Of a stretch of DNA of 64,000 bases, positions 18,426-28,337 are shown in pieces; within the stretch, counting starts at the first letter, position 1; the number at the start of each line of letters is the position of its first letter. The stretch is from Streptococcus infantis. GTDB lineage: Bacteria > Bacillota > Bacilli > Lactobacillales > Streptococcaceae. Location: positions 1-64,000 of the forward strand of contig NZ_JAHZPU010000004.1 in NCBI RefSeq assembly GCF_019929575.1, read 5' to 3'. A model generated the notes under the pieces. It was given only the letters and a program-made list of their open reading frames with translations, was not told the origin of the DNA and searched no databases. The translations under genes were made by a program, and so were the position numbers.

Positions 18426-20157
18426 ACAAGAACAATGGGCTGTATTGAAACGCTTGTTGTCCTATCTCAAGCCTTATGGCCTCCTCACCTTTTTAGCCCT
18501 TGCTTTTCTCCTTGCGACGACTGTTATTAAAAGCGTAATTCCCCTAGTAGCTTCCCACTTTATCGACCAGTATCTAAACAATCTCAATCAACTTGCTGTT
18601 ACAGTTTTGCTAGTTTACTATGGGCTTTACATTCTTCAAACCATTGTCCAATATGTGGGGAATCTCCTTTTTGCGCGCGTGTCCTACAGCATCGTTAGAG
18701 ATATTCGACGTGATGCCTTTGCCAATATGGAAAAACTAGGCATGTCTTATTTTGATAAAACACCTGCAGGTTCCATCGTTTCTCGCTTGACCAATGACAC
18801 TGAGACCATCAGTGATATGTTTTCGGGTATCTTATCTAGCTTTATCTCGGCAGTTTTTATATTCGTGACGACCCTTTATACCATGTTAGTTTTGGACTAT
18901 CGTCTGACTGCTTTAGTATTGCTCTTCCTACCTTTGATTTTCCTTTTGGTCAATCTCTACCGTAAAAAATCTGTCAAGGTCATTGAAAAAACCAGAAGTC
19001 TACTGTCTGATATTAACTGTAAGCTGGCAGAAAATATTGAAGGAATTCGTATTATTCAAGCCTTTAACCAAGAAAAACGCCTGCAAGAAGAGTTTGATGA
19101 GATAAACCAGGAACACCTAGTCTACGCTAACCGTTCAGTAGCCTTGGATTCTCTCTTTTTACGTCCAGCTATGAGTTTATTGAAGCTGTTGGGCTATGCA
19201 GTTTTGATGGCTTATTTTGGCTATCGCGGACTTTATCTAGGAATAACGGCAGGAACCATGTATGCCTTTATCCAGTACATCAACCGTCTCTTTGATCCCC
19301 TCATCGAGGTAACGCAAAACTTTTCTACTCTTCAGACATCCATGGTGTCAGCAGGTCGTGTTTTTGCACTCATCGATGAATCCAACTATGAACCGGTCCA
19401 AGAAAATGGCCAAGCCGAGATTCAAGAAGGAAATATCCGCTTTGAGCATGTGTCCTTCTCTTATGATGGAAAACACCAAATTCTAGATGATATTTCTTTT
19501 ACTGTCAATAGAGGGGAAACCATTGCCTTTGTCGGACATACAGGATCGGGAAAATCTTCTATCATCAATGTTCTCATGCGCTTTTATGAATTTCAGTCAG
19601 GTCGAGTGCTTTTAGATAATGTGAATATTCGAAAATATAGCCAAGAGGAGCTGAGAAAAAATATCGGTTTGGTTCTACAGGACCCCTTCCTCTATCATGG
19701 GACCATTAAGTCCAATATCGCCATGTACCAAGATATCAGCGATGACCAGGTTAAGGCTGCGGCAGAATTTGTCGATGCAGATTCTTTCATTCAGGACCTT
19801 CCATTAGGCTATGATGCTCCTGTGTCAGAGCGTGGTTCGAGTTTTTCAACTGGTCAACGTCAGCTTCTTGCCTTTGCTAGAACTGTTGCCAGTCAACCTA
19901 AAATCCTGATTTTGGATGAAGCAACAGCCAATATCGACTCTGAAACAGAAGCTCTGGTCCAAAATTCCCTAGCTAAGATGAGACAAGGTCGGACAACCAT
20001 CGCCATCGCCCATCGTCTCTCTACTATCCAAGATGCCAACTGTATCTATGTCCTTGATAAGGGATGTATTATTGAGAGTGGAACACACGAGGAGCTTTTG
20101 GCTTTGGGTGGAACCTATCACAAGATGTATAGTTTGCAGGCAGGAGCTCTTTCCTAA
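18415..20157 (+). CDS. ABC exporter half-transporter, catalytic-site subunit
   Basis: This is the 580-residue partner of the preceding gene. Transmembrane domain is about 18-305 and ATPase about 340-575. Walker A is GHTGSGKSS. The Walker B keeps the Glu (ILILDEATANID). The signature is non-canonical (FSTGQRQLL), and this face would complete the partner's degenerate site, exactly as expected for a heterodimer with one working ATP site. Start at 18415 follows AAAGGAGAAG. It has no substrate-specific motif I can read. Confidence 0.88.
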   Translation: MRNKQEQWAVLKRLLSYLKPYGLLTFLALAFLLATTVIKSVIPLVASHFIDQYLNNLNQLAVTVLLVYYGLYILQTIVQYVGNLLFARVSYSIVRDIRRDAFANMEKLGMSYFDKTPAGSIVSRLTNDTETISDMFSGILSSFISAVFIFVTTLYTMLVLDYRLTALVLLFLPLIFLLVNLYRKKSVKVIEKTRSLLSDINCKLAENIEGIRIIQAFNQEKRLQEEFDEINQEHLVYANRSVALDSLFLRPAMSLLKLLGYAVLMAYFGYRGLYLGITAGTMYAFIQYINRLFDPLIEVTQNFSTLQTSMVSAGRVFALIDESNYEPVQENGQAEIQEGNIRFEHVSFSYDGKHQILDDISFTVNRGETIAFVGHTGSGKSSIINVLMRFYEFQSGRVLLDNVNIRKYSQEELRKNIGLVLQDPFLYHGTIKSNIAMYQDISDDQVKAAAEFVDADSFIQDLPLGYDAPVSERGSSFSTGQRQLLAFARTVASQPKILILDEATANIDSETEALVQNSLAKMRQGRTTIAIAHRLSTIQDANCIYVLDKGCIIESGTHEELLALGGTYHKMYSLQAGALS

Positions 20158-20262
20158 GGAAGAATTCCTTTAAATCACAGATTTCTTGCACTGCCTCTTT
20201 CATTTTGTGGTATAATGTAGAATGTTTAAAGATTACATATTAAAAAACAGAGGAGAATGTGC

Positions 20263-20955
20263 ATGCTGAAATGGGATGAACTACCTCAAGAAATGCAATT
20301 AAGTGAGGTAAAACCATACTACCAGCTTGTTTCTAAAAGGAAAGGCTCTCTGATTCTCAAGCGTTGTCTAGACTTGTTTCTAGCCTTGGTCTTGTTAATC
20401 TTGACTTCACCCGTATTTCTGATTCTAAGCATTTGGATCAAGCTAGATAGCAAGGGCCCAGTTATTTACAAGCAAGTGCGGGTAACCCAGTACAACCGAC
20501 ATTTCAAGATTTGGAAATTCCGGACCATGGTAACGGATGCGGACAAGAAAGGAAGTCTGGTAACTTCTGCCAATGACAGTCGCATCACAAAGGTTGGAAA
20601 TTTCATTCGCCGTGTGCGTTTGGATGAATTGCCGCAATTGGTTAATGTTCTCAAAGGTGAGATGTCCTTTGTGGGAACTCGTCCAGAAGTACCACGCTAC
20701 ACAGAGCAGTATAGCCCTGAAATGATGGCTACCTTGCTCTTACCTGCAGGGATTACGTCCCTTGCCAGCATTAACTATAAGGATGAGGATGCCATCATCA
20801 GTCAAATGACTGCAAAAGGCATGACTGTTGACCAGGCTTATGTGGAAAGAGTCCTTCCAGAAAAAATGCACTTTAACCTAGCCTACCTACGTGATTTTAA
20901 TTTCTTCGGAGATATCAAAATCATGTTCCAGACTGTATTTGAAGTTTTAAAATAA
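20263..20955 (+). CDS. sugar-1-phosphate transferase initiating teichoic-acid repeat synthesis
   Basis: A 230-residue bacterial sugar transferase (Pfam Bac_transf type) with one transmembrane or reentrant helix (about 33-58) and the cytosolic motifs KFRTM, LDELPQ and GEMSFVGTRPEVPRY. In S. pneumoniae the orthologue next to the aminotransferase below is proposed to load AATGal-1-phosphate (acetamido-amino-trideoxygalactose) onto undecaprenyl phosphate, the first step of teichoic-acid repeat building. The start at 20263 has AGGAG seven bases upstream; the ATG at 20257 directly abuts it. Confidence 0.75.
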   Translation: MLKWDELPQEMQLSEVKPYYQLVSKRKGSLILKRCLDLFLALVLLILTSPVFLILSIWIKLDSKGPVIYKQVRVTQYNRHFKIWKFRTMVTDADKKGSLVTSANDSRITKVGNFIRRVRLDELPQLVNVLKGEMSFVGTRPEVPRYTEQYSPEMMATLLLPAGITSLASINYKDEDAIISQMTAKGMTVDQAYVERVLPEKMHFNLAYLRDFNFFGDIKIMFQTVFEVLK

Positions 20956-20993
20956 GTAGTCACAAGAGTGAATACAGTAAAAGGAGTAAATCA

Positions 20994-22220
20994 ATGACCA
21001 AGTATAATATTCCATTTTCACCACCTGATATTACCGAAGCTGAAATTGCTGAGGTAGCTGATACCCTTCGTTCTGGTTGGATCACAACAGGTCCAAAGAC
21101 AAAAGAATTGGAACGTCGTTTGTCTCTTTACACACAGACACCTAAGACGGTCTGCCTCAACTCTGCAACAGCAGCTCTTGAATTGATCTTGCGTGTGCTG
21201 GAAGTGGGTCCTGGCGATGAAGTTATCGTTCCAACTATGACTTATACAGCATCATGTAGTGTCATTACTCACGTAGGTGCTACACCAGTTATGGTTGATA
21301 TCCAAGAAGATACTTTTGAGATGGATTATGACCAACTAGAGCAAGCTATTACTGAGAAGACTAAGGTTATCATCCCGGTAGAACTAGCAGGGATTATCTG
21401 TGACTATGACCGTTTGTTCCAAGTTGTAGAAAAGAAACGTGACCTATTTACAGCTGCTAGTAAGTGGCAAAAAGCCTTTAACCGTATCGTGATTGTCTCT
21501 GATAGTGCCCATGCTTTGGGGTCAAGCTACAAGGGACAACCAGCTGGTTCAATCGCTGACTTCACATCATTCTCTTTCCACGCAGTTAAGAATTTTACAA
21601 CTGCAGAAGGAGGAAGTGCAACTTGGAAGGCAAATCCAGCAATTGACGATGAAGAAATGTACAAGGAATTCCAAATCCTATCTCTTCATGGTCAAACCAA
21701 AGATGCGCTTGCTAAGATGCAACTAGGTTCATGGGAATACGATATCGTAACACCAGCCTACAAGTGCAACATGACAGACATCATGGCTTCACTTGGTTTG
21801 GTTCAGCTAGATCGTTATCCTGCTTTACTACAACGTCGTAAGGATATTGTGGATCGCTATGACCGTGGATTTGCAGGAACTCGGATTCACCCATTGGCTC
21901 ATGAGACAGATACTGTTGAGTCTTGTCGTCACCTTTACATCACCCATGTGGAAGGAGCTAGTCTCGAACAACGCAACCAAATCATTCAAGAATTGGCCAA
22001 GGCAGGAATCGCAAGTAACGTTCACTACAAACCGCTTCCGCTTTTGACAGCCTATAAGAATCTTGGTTTCGATATGGCAGATTATCCAAAGGCTTATGCC
22101 TTCTTTGTAAACGAGATTACACTACCACTTCATACCAAATTAACAGATGAAGAAGTAGATTATATCATTGAGACTTTTGTCAGAGTTTCTGAAGAAGTTC
22201 TTGCTTCTTCAAAAAACTAA
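20994..22220 (+). CDS. DegT/DnrJ-type PLP sugar aminotransferase
   Basis: This 408-residue PLP enzyme belongs to the sugar aminotransferase family. The Schiff-base lysine is in SFHAVKNFTTAEGG. The first half contains TAALELILRVL. It probably makes the 4-amino group of UDP-AATGal for teichoic acid, by proximity to the transferase and by the pneumococcal model; other deoxyaminosugars are possible. It lies 38 bases after the transferase. Confidence 0.75.
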   Translation: MTKYNIPFSPPDITEAEIAEVADTLRSGWITTGPKTKELERRLSLYTQTPKTVCLNSATAALELILRVLEVGPGDEVIVPTMTYTASCSVITHVGATPVMVDIQEDTFEMDYDQLEQAITEKTKVIIPVELAGIICDYDRLFQVVEKKRDLFTAASKWQKAFNRIVIVSDSAHALGSSYKGQPAGSIADFTSFSFHAVKNFTTAEGGSATWKANPAIDDEEMYKEFQILSLHGQTKDALAKMQLGSWEYDIVTPAYKCNMTDIMASLGLVQLDRYPALLQRRKDIVDRYDRGFAGTRIHPLAHETDTVESCRHLYITHVEGASLEQRNQIIQELAKAGIASNVHYKPLPLLTAYKNLGFDMADYPKAYAFFVNEITLPLHTKLTDEEVDYIIETFVRVSEEVLASSKN

Positions 22221-22253
22221 TTAAAAAAATTAGTAAAAAATGAATGAAAACGG

Positions 22254-22282
22254 TTGACAAAGAAAAGGCAATAACATATAAT
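22254..22282 (+). promoter_or_regulatory. promoter of T-box 1
   Basis: Consensus TTGACA (22254-22259) and TATAAT (22277-22282), 17-bp spacer. Strong sigma-A promoter for the tryptophan region. Confidence 0.85.
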
Positions 22283-22288
22283 TAACTC

Positions 22289-22540
22289 AACAAATCAGAA
22301 AAGTAGTTATTTTTGATCTTCAGGGAGCCTGTGGTTACTGTGAACAGGTGGTTGAAAGTAGTGAAATTGGGCTGATTTTAAAAGTGAATTTGAAACAATG
22401 AAAATTCGGTAGGCACACCTTACAGTGCAACTTGTTGTTAGACAAGGCAGAGATGTAAAGGGGATAGTCTCTTTACAATTGAGGTGGTACCGCGTTACAA
22501 ACGCCCTCACATGGAAGTAGATTCCATGTGTGGGTTTTTT
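22289..22540 (+). ncRNA. Trp T-box riboswitch 1
   Basis: The leader carries the T-box sequence GAGGTGGTACCGCG (22481-22494), whose TGGNACC bases pair with the uncharged tRNA end. The stem I specifier loop contains ATTGGG, whose TGG (22368-22370) is the Trp codon. The terminator hairpin is CACATGGAA / TTCCATGTG with a T-run (22504-22540). It should let transcription into the trpB-like gene when tRNA-Trp is uncharged. The whole 22221-22574 gap is filled by this promoter and leader. Confidence 0.92.
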
Positions 22541-22574
22541 CATATTTTGGAACAATGGAAAAGAGGAAAATTTT

Positions 22575-23753
22575 ATGACAACAAAAGGATATTTTGGACA
22601 ATTTGGTGGTAGTTTTGTACCAGAACCAATTCAGGCTTTGCTAGATGAATTGGAAGTGACATTTGAAAAATACAAAGATGATCCAGAATTTTTAGCTGAG
22701 TTTCGCCATTACTTGAAGGATTATTCAGGTCGTGAAACACCGCTATACTATGCAGAGAGCTTGACAGAGCACCTAGGTGGAGCTAAGATTTATCTCAAAC
22801 GTGAAGACCTTAACCACCTTGGTTCACATAAACTCAATAACGTTTTGGGACAAATTCTTCTTGCTAAACGCATGGGTAAAAAACGTGTCATTGCTGAAAC
22901 AGGAGCTGGTCAACACGGTGTTGCGACTGCGGCTGCTGCAGCCAAGTTTGGTATGGCCTGTGATGTCTACATGGGGGCAGAAGATGTGGAACGCCAACGT
23001 CTCAACGTCTTCCGCATGGAGATGATGGGAGCAACTGTTCACGCAGTTGAAACAGGAACACGTACTCTGAAGGATGCGGTTGATGCAGCTTTTGGAGCAT
23101 GGATGAATGACCTTGAAGCCTTCTATGTTCTGGGTTCTGCTGTAGGTCCTCACCCTTATCCAACCATTGTCCATGAGTTCCAGAAAGTCATCAGTGAAGA
23201 ATCTCGCCGTCAAATCTTGGAAAAAGAAGGACGTCTGCCAGATTACGTTATTGCCTGTGTAGGTGGTGGTTCCAATGCCATCGGAGCCTTTTCACAATAT
23301 GTAGCTGATGAAGAAGTGAAATTGGTCGGGGTAGAGGCTGCTGGTCATGGTCTAGATACTGATAAACACGCAGCAACTATGACTAAGGGTAGTGTCGGAA
23401 TTGTCGATGGAATGAAGACCTATGCAGTCTTTGGTGAAGACGGAAATGTTGCACCAGTTTACTCTATCTCAGCAGGTTTGGACTATCCAGGGGTTGGTCC
23501 AGAACATGCCTTCTTTAAAGACTCTGGTCGTGTAGAGTATGTAGCAGCGACAGACGAAGAAGCTGTCCAAGCCTTGCTTTTATTAAGCAAAACAGAAGGA
23601 ATCATCCCAGCAATTGAAAGCTCACATGCTATCGCTGAAGCAGTCAAACGCGCACCAAAACTAAGTAAAGATGAGATTATCATCATCAATGTCTCTGGTC
23701 GTGGAGACAAGGACGTAGCTGCCATTGCAGACTACCTTGAAGCTAAAAAATAA
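22575..23753 (+). CDS. tryptophan synthase beta-chain paralogue (second TrpB)
   Basis: A 392-residue PLP enzyme of the TrpB family. The PLP lysine is K86 in HLGSHKLNN, whereas the operon TrpB has HTGAHKINN. Also present are [11 protein letters not shown] (the catalytic Glu), GGGSNAIG and the final SGRGDKD. It stands alone between two Trp T-boxes and has no adjacent trpA. It may make Trp from serine and free indole, replace the main TrpB under other conditions, or use another nucleophile. AGAGGA precedes the ATG at 22575. It is clearly a paralogue of the gene at 28315 in the same operon. Confidence 0.85.
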   Translation: MTTKGYFGQFGGSFVPEPIQALLDELEVTFEKYKDDPEFLAEFRHYLKDYSGRETPLYYAESLTEHLGGAKIYLKREDLNHLGSHKLNNVLGQILLAKRMGKKRVIAETGAGQHGVATAAAAAKFGMACDVYMGAEDVERQRLNVFRMEMMGATVHAVETGTRTLKDAVDAAFGAWMNDLEAFYVLGSAVGPHPYPTIVHEFQKVISEESRRQILEKEGRLPDYVIACVGGGSNAIGAFSQYVADEEVKLVGVEAAGHGLDTDKHAATMTKGSVGIVDGMKTYAVFGEDGNVAPVYSISAGLDYPGVGPEHAFFKDSGRVEYVAATDEEAVQALLLLSKTEGIIPAIESSHAIAEAVKRAPKLSKDEIIIINVSGRGDKDVAAIADYLEAKK

Positions 23754-23756
23754 AAG

Positions 23757-24003
23757 ATGGAAAAGTTACAGAGATTTCTCTCACAGAGAGCTTGTGGATG
23801 CTGAAAACAAGCAGAGAAAACTGTAAGATTGGGTCTATCTGAAAATGAGAGAAGAAAACATAATTCTCAAGGGAGTGCCCTTTATCGCACAGCCTGTTAC
23901 AGGAAGATTCTGAGACAGGAATGAGAGATAGGAGAAATCCTATAATTGAGGTGGCACCGCGAATTTCGTCCTCACGCAAGTTATTTTGCGTGGGGATTTT
24001 TTG
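23757..24003 (+). ncRNA. Trp T-box riboswitch 2
   Basis: A second T-box follows 3 bases after the trpB-like stop. It has stem I (around GAGAGCTTGTGGATGCTGAAA), a specifier loop with ATTGGG (TGG at 23830-23832), the T-box GAGGTGGCACCGCG (23948-23961), and a terminator (CCTCACGCAA / TTGCGTGGGG plus T-run, about 23969-24003). I see no clear promoter between the stop at 23753 and this leader, so readthrough from T-box 1 is the likely source of transcripts. Confidence 0.9.
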
Positions 24004-24047
24004 TAGAATCAACACGGAATTTAAGAAGAACTGAAAGGGAAATTACA

Positions 24048-25409
24048 ATGGAACGAATCATTCATGGAGATGTTTTATCACCAATCTTGGCTTATATGCG
24101 TTTGAACGGACAACACAAGGTCATCCTTGAAAGTATCCCAAGAGAAAAGGAAAATGCTCGATTTTCTATCTTAGCCTATAACCCAGTTTTTGAAATTAAG
24201 TTCGAGAATGGAGTCCTATATCAAAATGGCCAAGTGATTGATCGTGATCCCTTGGATTTCCTCTATGAGGTGACTCATAAGAGCCATCACCATTCAGACC
24301 TACCTTTTGGTGGTGGGGCCATCGGCTTTGTTGGTTATGATATGATTTCTCTTTATGAAGAAATTGGTCAGCTTCCTGAGGATACGATTGGGACACCAGA
24401 TATGCATTTCTTTGTTTACGAGAGTTATATGGTATTTGACCACAAGAAAGAAAAAATTCATATCATCGAGGATACTCTTTACAGTGATCGAAGCAATGAA
24501 GAACTAGAAGCAGCTTTGGATCAAGTTTTAGAGGAGTTGAAAATCCCTGCTCCAAATGAATTTGAAGATTTGGACGTTTCACCGCTTCAGTTTAGACCAC
24601 ATATTGCACCTCAGAAATTTGAAGAAATGGTAGAAACAGCTCGCGACTTGATTCGCAATGGAGATATGTTCCAATGTGTACTCAGTCAGCGCTTCTCCGC
24701 AGAGGTAACTGGAAATCCTTTTGACTTCTACAGAAATCTTCGAGTGACCAATCCATCAAATTACCTCTACTTTTATGACTTTGGAAATTACCAAATTATC
24801 GGTGCCAGTCCTGAGAGCTTGGTTTCCGTCAAGAATGGTATCGTGACAACCAATCCAATTGCAGGTACGCGACCAAGAGGCGCTACGGATGAAGAAGACA
24901 AGGATTTGGCGACAGACCTGCTTTCGGATGAGAAGGAAACAGCAGAGCATCGGATGTTAGTAGACTTGGGACGTAATGATATTGGTCGCATCTCTGAAAC
25001 AGCAAGTGTCCAAGTAACCAAGTATATGGAAGTCGAACTTTTCCGTTATGTCATGCATTTGACCAGCGTGGTTAAGGGGCGTTTGCTTCCAGAACTCACT
25101 GCCATGGATGCCTTGAAAGCAACACTTCCTGCTGGAACAGTTTCAGGAGCACCAAAGATTCGGGCCATGAAACGCATCTATGAACTAGAAACAGAAAAAC
25201 GTGGCGTATACGCAGGAGCAATCGGCTACTTGTCTGCGACGGGTGATATGGATTTCGCCATCGCCATCCGAACTATGATTCTCAAAAATCAAACAGCCTA
25301 TGTGCAGGCTGGGGCAGGGATCGTCTACGACTCTATCGCCCAAAACGAATACCAAGAAACCATTAACAAAGCTAAATCTATGACTAGAATGGGAGAACTA
25401 AGACCATGA
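24048..25409 (+). CDS. trpE: anthranilate synthase component I
   Basis: This 453-residue chorismate-utilising enzyme aminates chorismate to anthranilate, with ammonia from TrpG. N-terminal VILESIPREKENARFSI matches the tryptophan feedback site (LES). The catalytic domain carries DMFQCVLSQRF, GASPES, IAGTRPRG and the C-terminal GAGIVYDS. Start at 24048 follows GAAAGGGA and lies behind T-box 2. It overlaps trpG by 4 bases. Confidence 0.96.
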   Translation: MERIIHGDVLSPILAYMRLNGQHKVILESIPREKENARFSILAYNPVFEIKFENGVLYQNGQVIDRDPLDFLYEVTHKSHHHSDLPFGGGAIGFVGYDMISLYEEIGQLPEDTIGTPDMHFFVYESYMVFDHKKEKIHIIEDTLYSDRSNEELEAALDQVLEELKIPAPNEFEDLDVSPLQFRPHIAPQKFEEMVETARDLIRNGDMFQCVLSQRFSAEVTGNPFDFYRNLRVTNPSNYLYFYDFGNYQIIGASPESLVSVKNGIVTTNPIAGTRPRGATDEEDKDLATDLLSDEKETAEHRMLVDLGRNDIGRISETASVQVTKYMEVELFRYVMHLTSVVKGRLLPELTAMDALKATLPAGTVSGAPKIRAMKRIYELETEKRGVYAGAIGYLSATGDMDFAIAIRTMILKNQTAYVQAGAGIVYDSIAQNEYQETINKAKSMTRMGELRP

Positions 25410-25972
25410 TTTTATTGATTGACAATTATGATTCATTTACTTATAACCTGGCTCAATATATAGGGAATTTCGCAGAAGTTCAGGTTTTGAGAAATGATGA
25501 TCCACATCTTTATGAACATGCTGAAAAGGCAGATGGACTGGTCTTTTCTCCTGGTCCAGGTTGGCCAGCTGATGCTGGGAAAATGGAAGAAATGATTCGT
25601 GATTTTGCAGGTAAGAAACCTATTCTAGGGATTTGTTTGGGGCACCAAGCCATTGCAGAAGTCTTCGGTGGTAAGTTGGGTTTGGCTCCTAAAGTTATGC
25701 ACGGTAAACAAAGCCAGATTCGATTTGAGACTCCTTCAGTTCTCTATCAAGGAATCGAGGATAATCGTCCAGTCATGCGTTACCACAGTATTTTAATTGA
25801 AGAGATGCCTGAAGAGTTTGAAGTGACAGCTCGTTCAACAGATGACCAAGCTATTATGGGGATTCAACACAAAACATTGCCGATTTATGGCTTGCAGTAT
25901 CATCCAGAAAGTATTGGAACACCAGATGGCCTATCTTCGATTCAGAATTTTATCGAGAAAGTTGTAAAGTGA
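25406..25972 (+). CDS. trpG: anthranilate synthase component II (glutamine amidotransferase)
   Basis: A 188-residue class I amidotransferase that feeds ammonia to TrpE. Catalytic Cys in GICLGHQAI, His/Glu in QYHPESIGT, and the N-terminal [11 protein letters not shown]. Normal length. Overlaps trpE by 4 bases, and trpD follows 10 bases later. Confidence 0.96.
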   Translation: MILLIDNYDSFTYNLAQYIGNFAEVQVLRNDDPHLYEHAEKADGLVFSPGPGWPADAGKMEEMIRDFAGKKPILGICLGHQAIAEVFGGKLGLAPKVMHGKQSQIRFETPSVLYQGIEDNRPVMRYHSILIEEMPEEFEVTARSTDDQAIMGIQHKTLPIYGLQYHPESIGTPDGLSSIQNFIEKVVK

Positions 25973-25982
25973 GGAAAATAAA

Positions 25983-26987
25983 ATGAAAGAAATTATTGAA
26001 AAATTAGCGAACTTTGAAGATCTATCAGGTGTTGAAATGACAGATGTGATCGAACGCATCGTAACAGGGCGAGTGACAGAAGCACAAATCGCTTCACTAC
26101 TGTTAGCTCTTAAAATGAAGGGAGAAACACCTGAAGAAAGAACAGCCCTCGCTCAAGTCATGAGAGGACATGCTCAACACATTCCAACCAACATTCAAGA
26201 TGCTATGGATAATTGTGGTACAGGTGGAGATAAGTCATTTAGCTTCAACATTTCTACAACTGCAGCCTTTGTCTTGGCAGGTGGAGGAATCCACATGGCC
26301 AAACATGGAAATCGTTCAATTTCCTCAAAATCTGGTTCGGCAGATGTCTTGCAAGCTTTGGGAATCAATATTGATCTCAAACCATCACAACTGGGTAAGG
26401 TATTTGACCAGACAGGAATCGTCTTTCTATTTGCCAAAAACATGCACCCAGCCATGAAATACATTATGCCAGCTCGTTTGGAGTTGGGAATTCCAACTAT
26501 CATGAATTTGACAGGTCCGCTCATTCACCCAATGGTTTTGGAAACACAGCTTCTAGGAATTAGTCGTCCGGAACTTCTGGAAAGTACTGCTCAGGTTTTG
26601 AAAAACATGGGTCGCAAACGTGCCATTGTAGTAGCTGGTCCAGAAGGGTTGGATGAAGCTGGTTTGAATGGAACTACCAGCATTGCCCTTCTTGAAAATG
26701 GTGAAATTACTTTATCAACCTTTACTCCAGAAGATTTGGGAATGGAACGCATTGCTATTGAAGACATTCGTGGAGGAAATGCTCATGAGAATGCAGCAAT
26801 TCTTGTCAGTGTTCTTAATAACGAACCAAGTCCATTCTTGGAAACTACAGTCTTAAATGCTGGTCTCGGATTCTACGCCAATGGTAAAGCAGACAGTATC
26901 AAGGACGGAGTTGAATTGGCACGTCAAGTGATTGCCAGTGGTAAGGCCCTTGAAAAACTCAGACTATTACAGGAGTATCAAAGATGA
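25983..26987 (+). CDS. trpD: anthranilate phosphoribosyltransferase
   Basis: This 334-residue enzyme adds the ribose-phosphate of PRPP to anthranilate. The PRPP loop is [15 protein letters not shown], followed by [15 protein letters not shown]. Usual family length. Its stop overlaps trpC by 4 bases. Confidence 0.96.
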   Translation: MKEIIEKLANFEDLSGVEMTDVIERIVTGRVTEAQIASLLLALKMKGETPEERTALAQVMRGHAQHIPTNIQDAMDNCGTGGDKSFSFNISTTAAFVLAGGGIHMAKHGNRSISSKSGSADVLQALGINIDLKPSQLGKVFDQTGIVFLFAKNMHPAMKYIMPARLELGIPTIMNLTGPLIHPMVLETQLLGISRPELLESTAQVLKNMGRKRAIVVAGPEGLDEAGLNGTTSIALLENGEITLSTFTPEDLGMERIAIEDIRGGNAHENAAILVSVLNNEPSPFLETTVLNAGLGFYANGKADSIKDGVELARQVIASGKALEKLRLLQEYQR

Positions 26988-27751
26988 GTCAGGAATTTTT
27001 ATCACGTATCCTAGAGCAAAAGGCGCGCGAAGTTGAAAAGATGGAGCGAGAGGAAGTTCAGCCCTTGCGCCAGACCTATCGTTTGGCAGAATTTTTGAAG
27101 AATCACCAAGACCGCTTGCAAATCATTGCTGAGGTCAAAAAGGCAAGCCCAAGTCTAGGTGATATCAATATTGATGTGGATATCGTACAACAGGCCCAGA
27201 CTTACGAGGCTAACGGCGCGGTTATGATTTCTGTTCTGACAGATGAGGTTTTCTTTAAAGGTCATTTGGATTATCTGCGAGAGATTTCTAGTCAGGTACA
27301 GATTCCGACACTGAATAAGGATTTTATTATCGATGAAAAGCAAATCATCCGTGCTCGCAATGCAGGTGCAACCGTCATCTTGCTCATCGTAGCGGCCTTA
27401 TCTGAAAAACGACTGAAGGAGCTTTACGACTACGCGACAGAGCTTGGTTTAGAAGTGTTGGTGGAAACTCATAATCTGGCTGAACTGGAAGTGGCTCATA
27501 GACTTGGAGCTCAAATTATTGGTGTCAACAATCGCAATTTAACAACCTTTGAAGTTGACTTGCAGACCAGCGTGGACTTGGCCAAATACTTTAAGGATGA
27601 TTGCTTCTACATTTCCGAATCTGCTATTTTTACAAAGGAGGATGCAAAACGAGTTGCACCCTACTTTAACGGAATTTTGGTAGGAACAGCCCTCATGCAA
27701 GCGGAAGATGTCGCCCAGAGAATCAAGGAGTTGCAGATTGACAAAGGTTAA
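26984..27751 (+). CDS. trpC: indole-3-glycerol-phosphate synthase
   Basis: A 255-residue TIM barrel that closes the indole ring. [12 protein letters not shown] (catalytic lysine strand), LNKDFIIDE, and [13 protein letters not shown] near the phosphate site are intact. Overlaps trpD by 4 bases and, by its last 14 bases, the trpF gene. Confidence 0.96.
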   Translation: MSQEFLSRILEQKAREVEKMEREEVQPLRQTYRLAEFLKNHQDRLQIIAEVKKASPSLGDINIDVDIVQQAQTYEANGAVMISVLTDEVFFKGHLDYLREISSQVQIPTLNKDFIIDEKQIIRARNAGATVILLIVAALSEKRLKELYDYATELGLEVLVETHNLAELEVAHRLGAQIIGVNNRNLTTFEVDLQTSVDLAKYFKDDCFYISESAIFTKEDAKRVAPYFNGILVGTALMQAEDVAQRIKELQIDKG

Positions 27752-28337
27752 GATTTGTGGACTATCGACCAAAGGGGCGGTAGAAACAGCTGTGTCATCA
27801 GGGGCCGACTATATTGGTTTTGTCTTCGCTCCTAGCAAAAGACAAGTGACCTTGGACCAGTCTGCGGAGCTGGCAACACTGATTCCTAGCCATATTCAAA
27901 AAGTTGGGGTATTTGTTTCGCCTAGTCAATCAGAACTACTAGAAGCGATTGAAAAAGTTGGCTTGGACTTGGTTCAAATTCATGGTCAGGTGGTGGATGA
28001 TTTATTTGAGGATTTGCCTTGTGCCAGTATTCAGGCTGTTCAAGTAGATGGGGATGGGCATGTACCCAATTCTCAGGCAGATTATCTACTCTTTGATGCA
28101 CCTGTCGCAGGAAGTGGTCAAACCTTTGATTGGGGGCAACTGGATACGACAGAACTACCTCAGGTTTTCTTCATCGCAGGCGGGCTCAATGAGGATAATG
28201 TAGAAGAAGCAATTCAACACTTTACTCCCTATGCAGTAGATGTATCAAGTGGAGTAGAATCAAACGGACAAAAAGATCATGAAAAGATTAGAAGATTTAT
28301 AGAGAGGGTAAAACATGGCATATCAAGAACCAAATAA
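27738..28337 (+). CDS. trpF: phosphoribosylanthranilate isomerase
   Basis: A 199-residue TIM barrel. The start is a TTG at 27738, chosen because AAGGAG (27725-27730) lies 7 bases upstream and the product then begins [11 protein letters not shown], the canonical first strand with catalytic Cys. The C-terminus has the AVDVSSGVE phosphate loop. It overlaps trpC and, by 23 bases, trpB. Confidence 0.93.
   Translation: MTKVKICGLSTKGAVETAVSSGADYIGFVFAPSKRQVTLDQSAELATLIPSHIQKVGVFVSPSQSELLEAIEKVGLDLVQIHGQVVDDLFEDLPCASIQAVQVDGDGHVPNSQADYLLFDAPVAGSGQTFDWGQLDTTELPQVFFIAGGLNEDNVEEAIQHFTPYAVDVSSGVESNGQKDHEKIRRFIERVKHGISRTK

Noticed and set aside
22500-22574. An upstream start for the trpB-like gene at 22530.
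   Set aside because: It lies in the T-box terminator; the ATG at 22575 with AGAGGA begins the conserved TrpB sequence.
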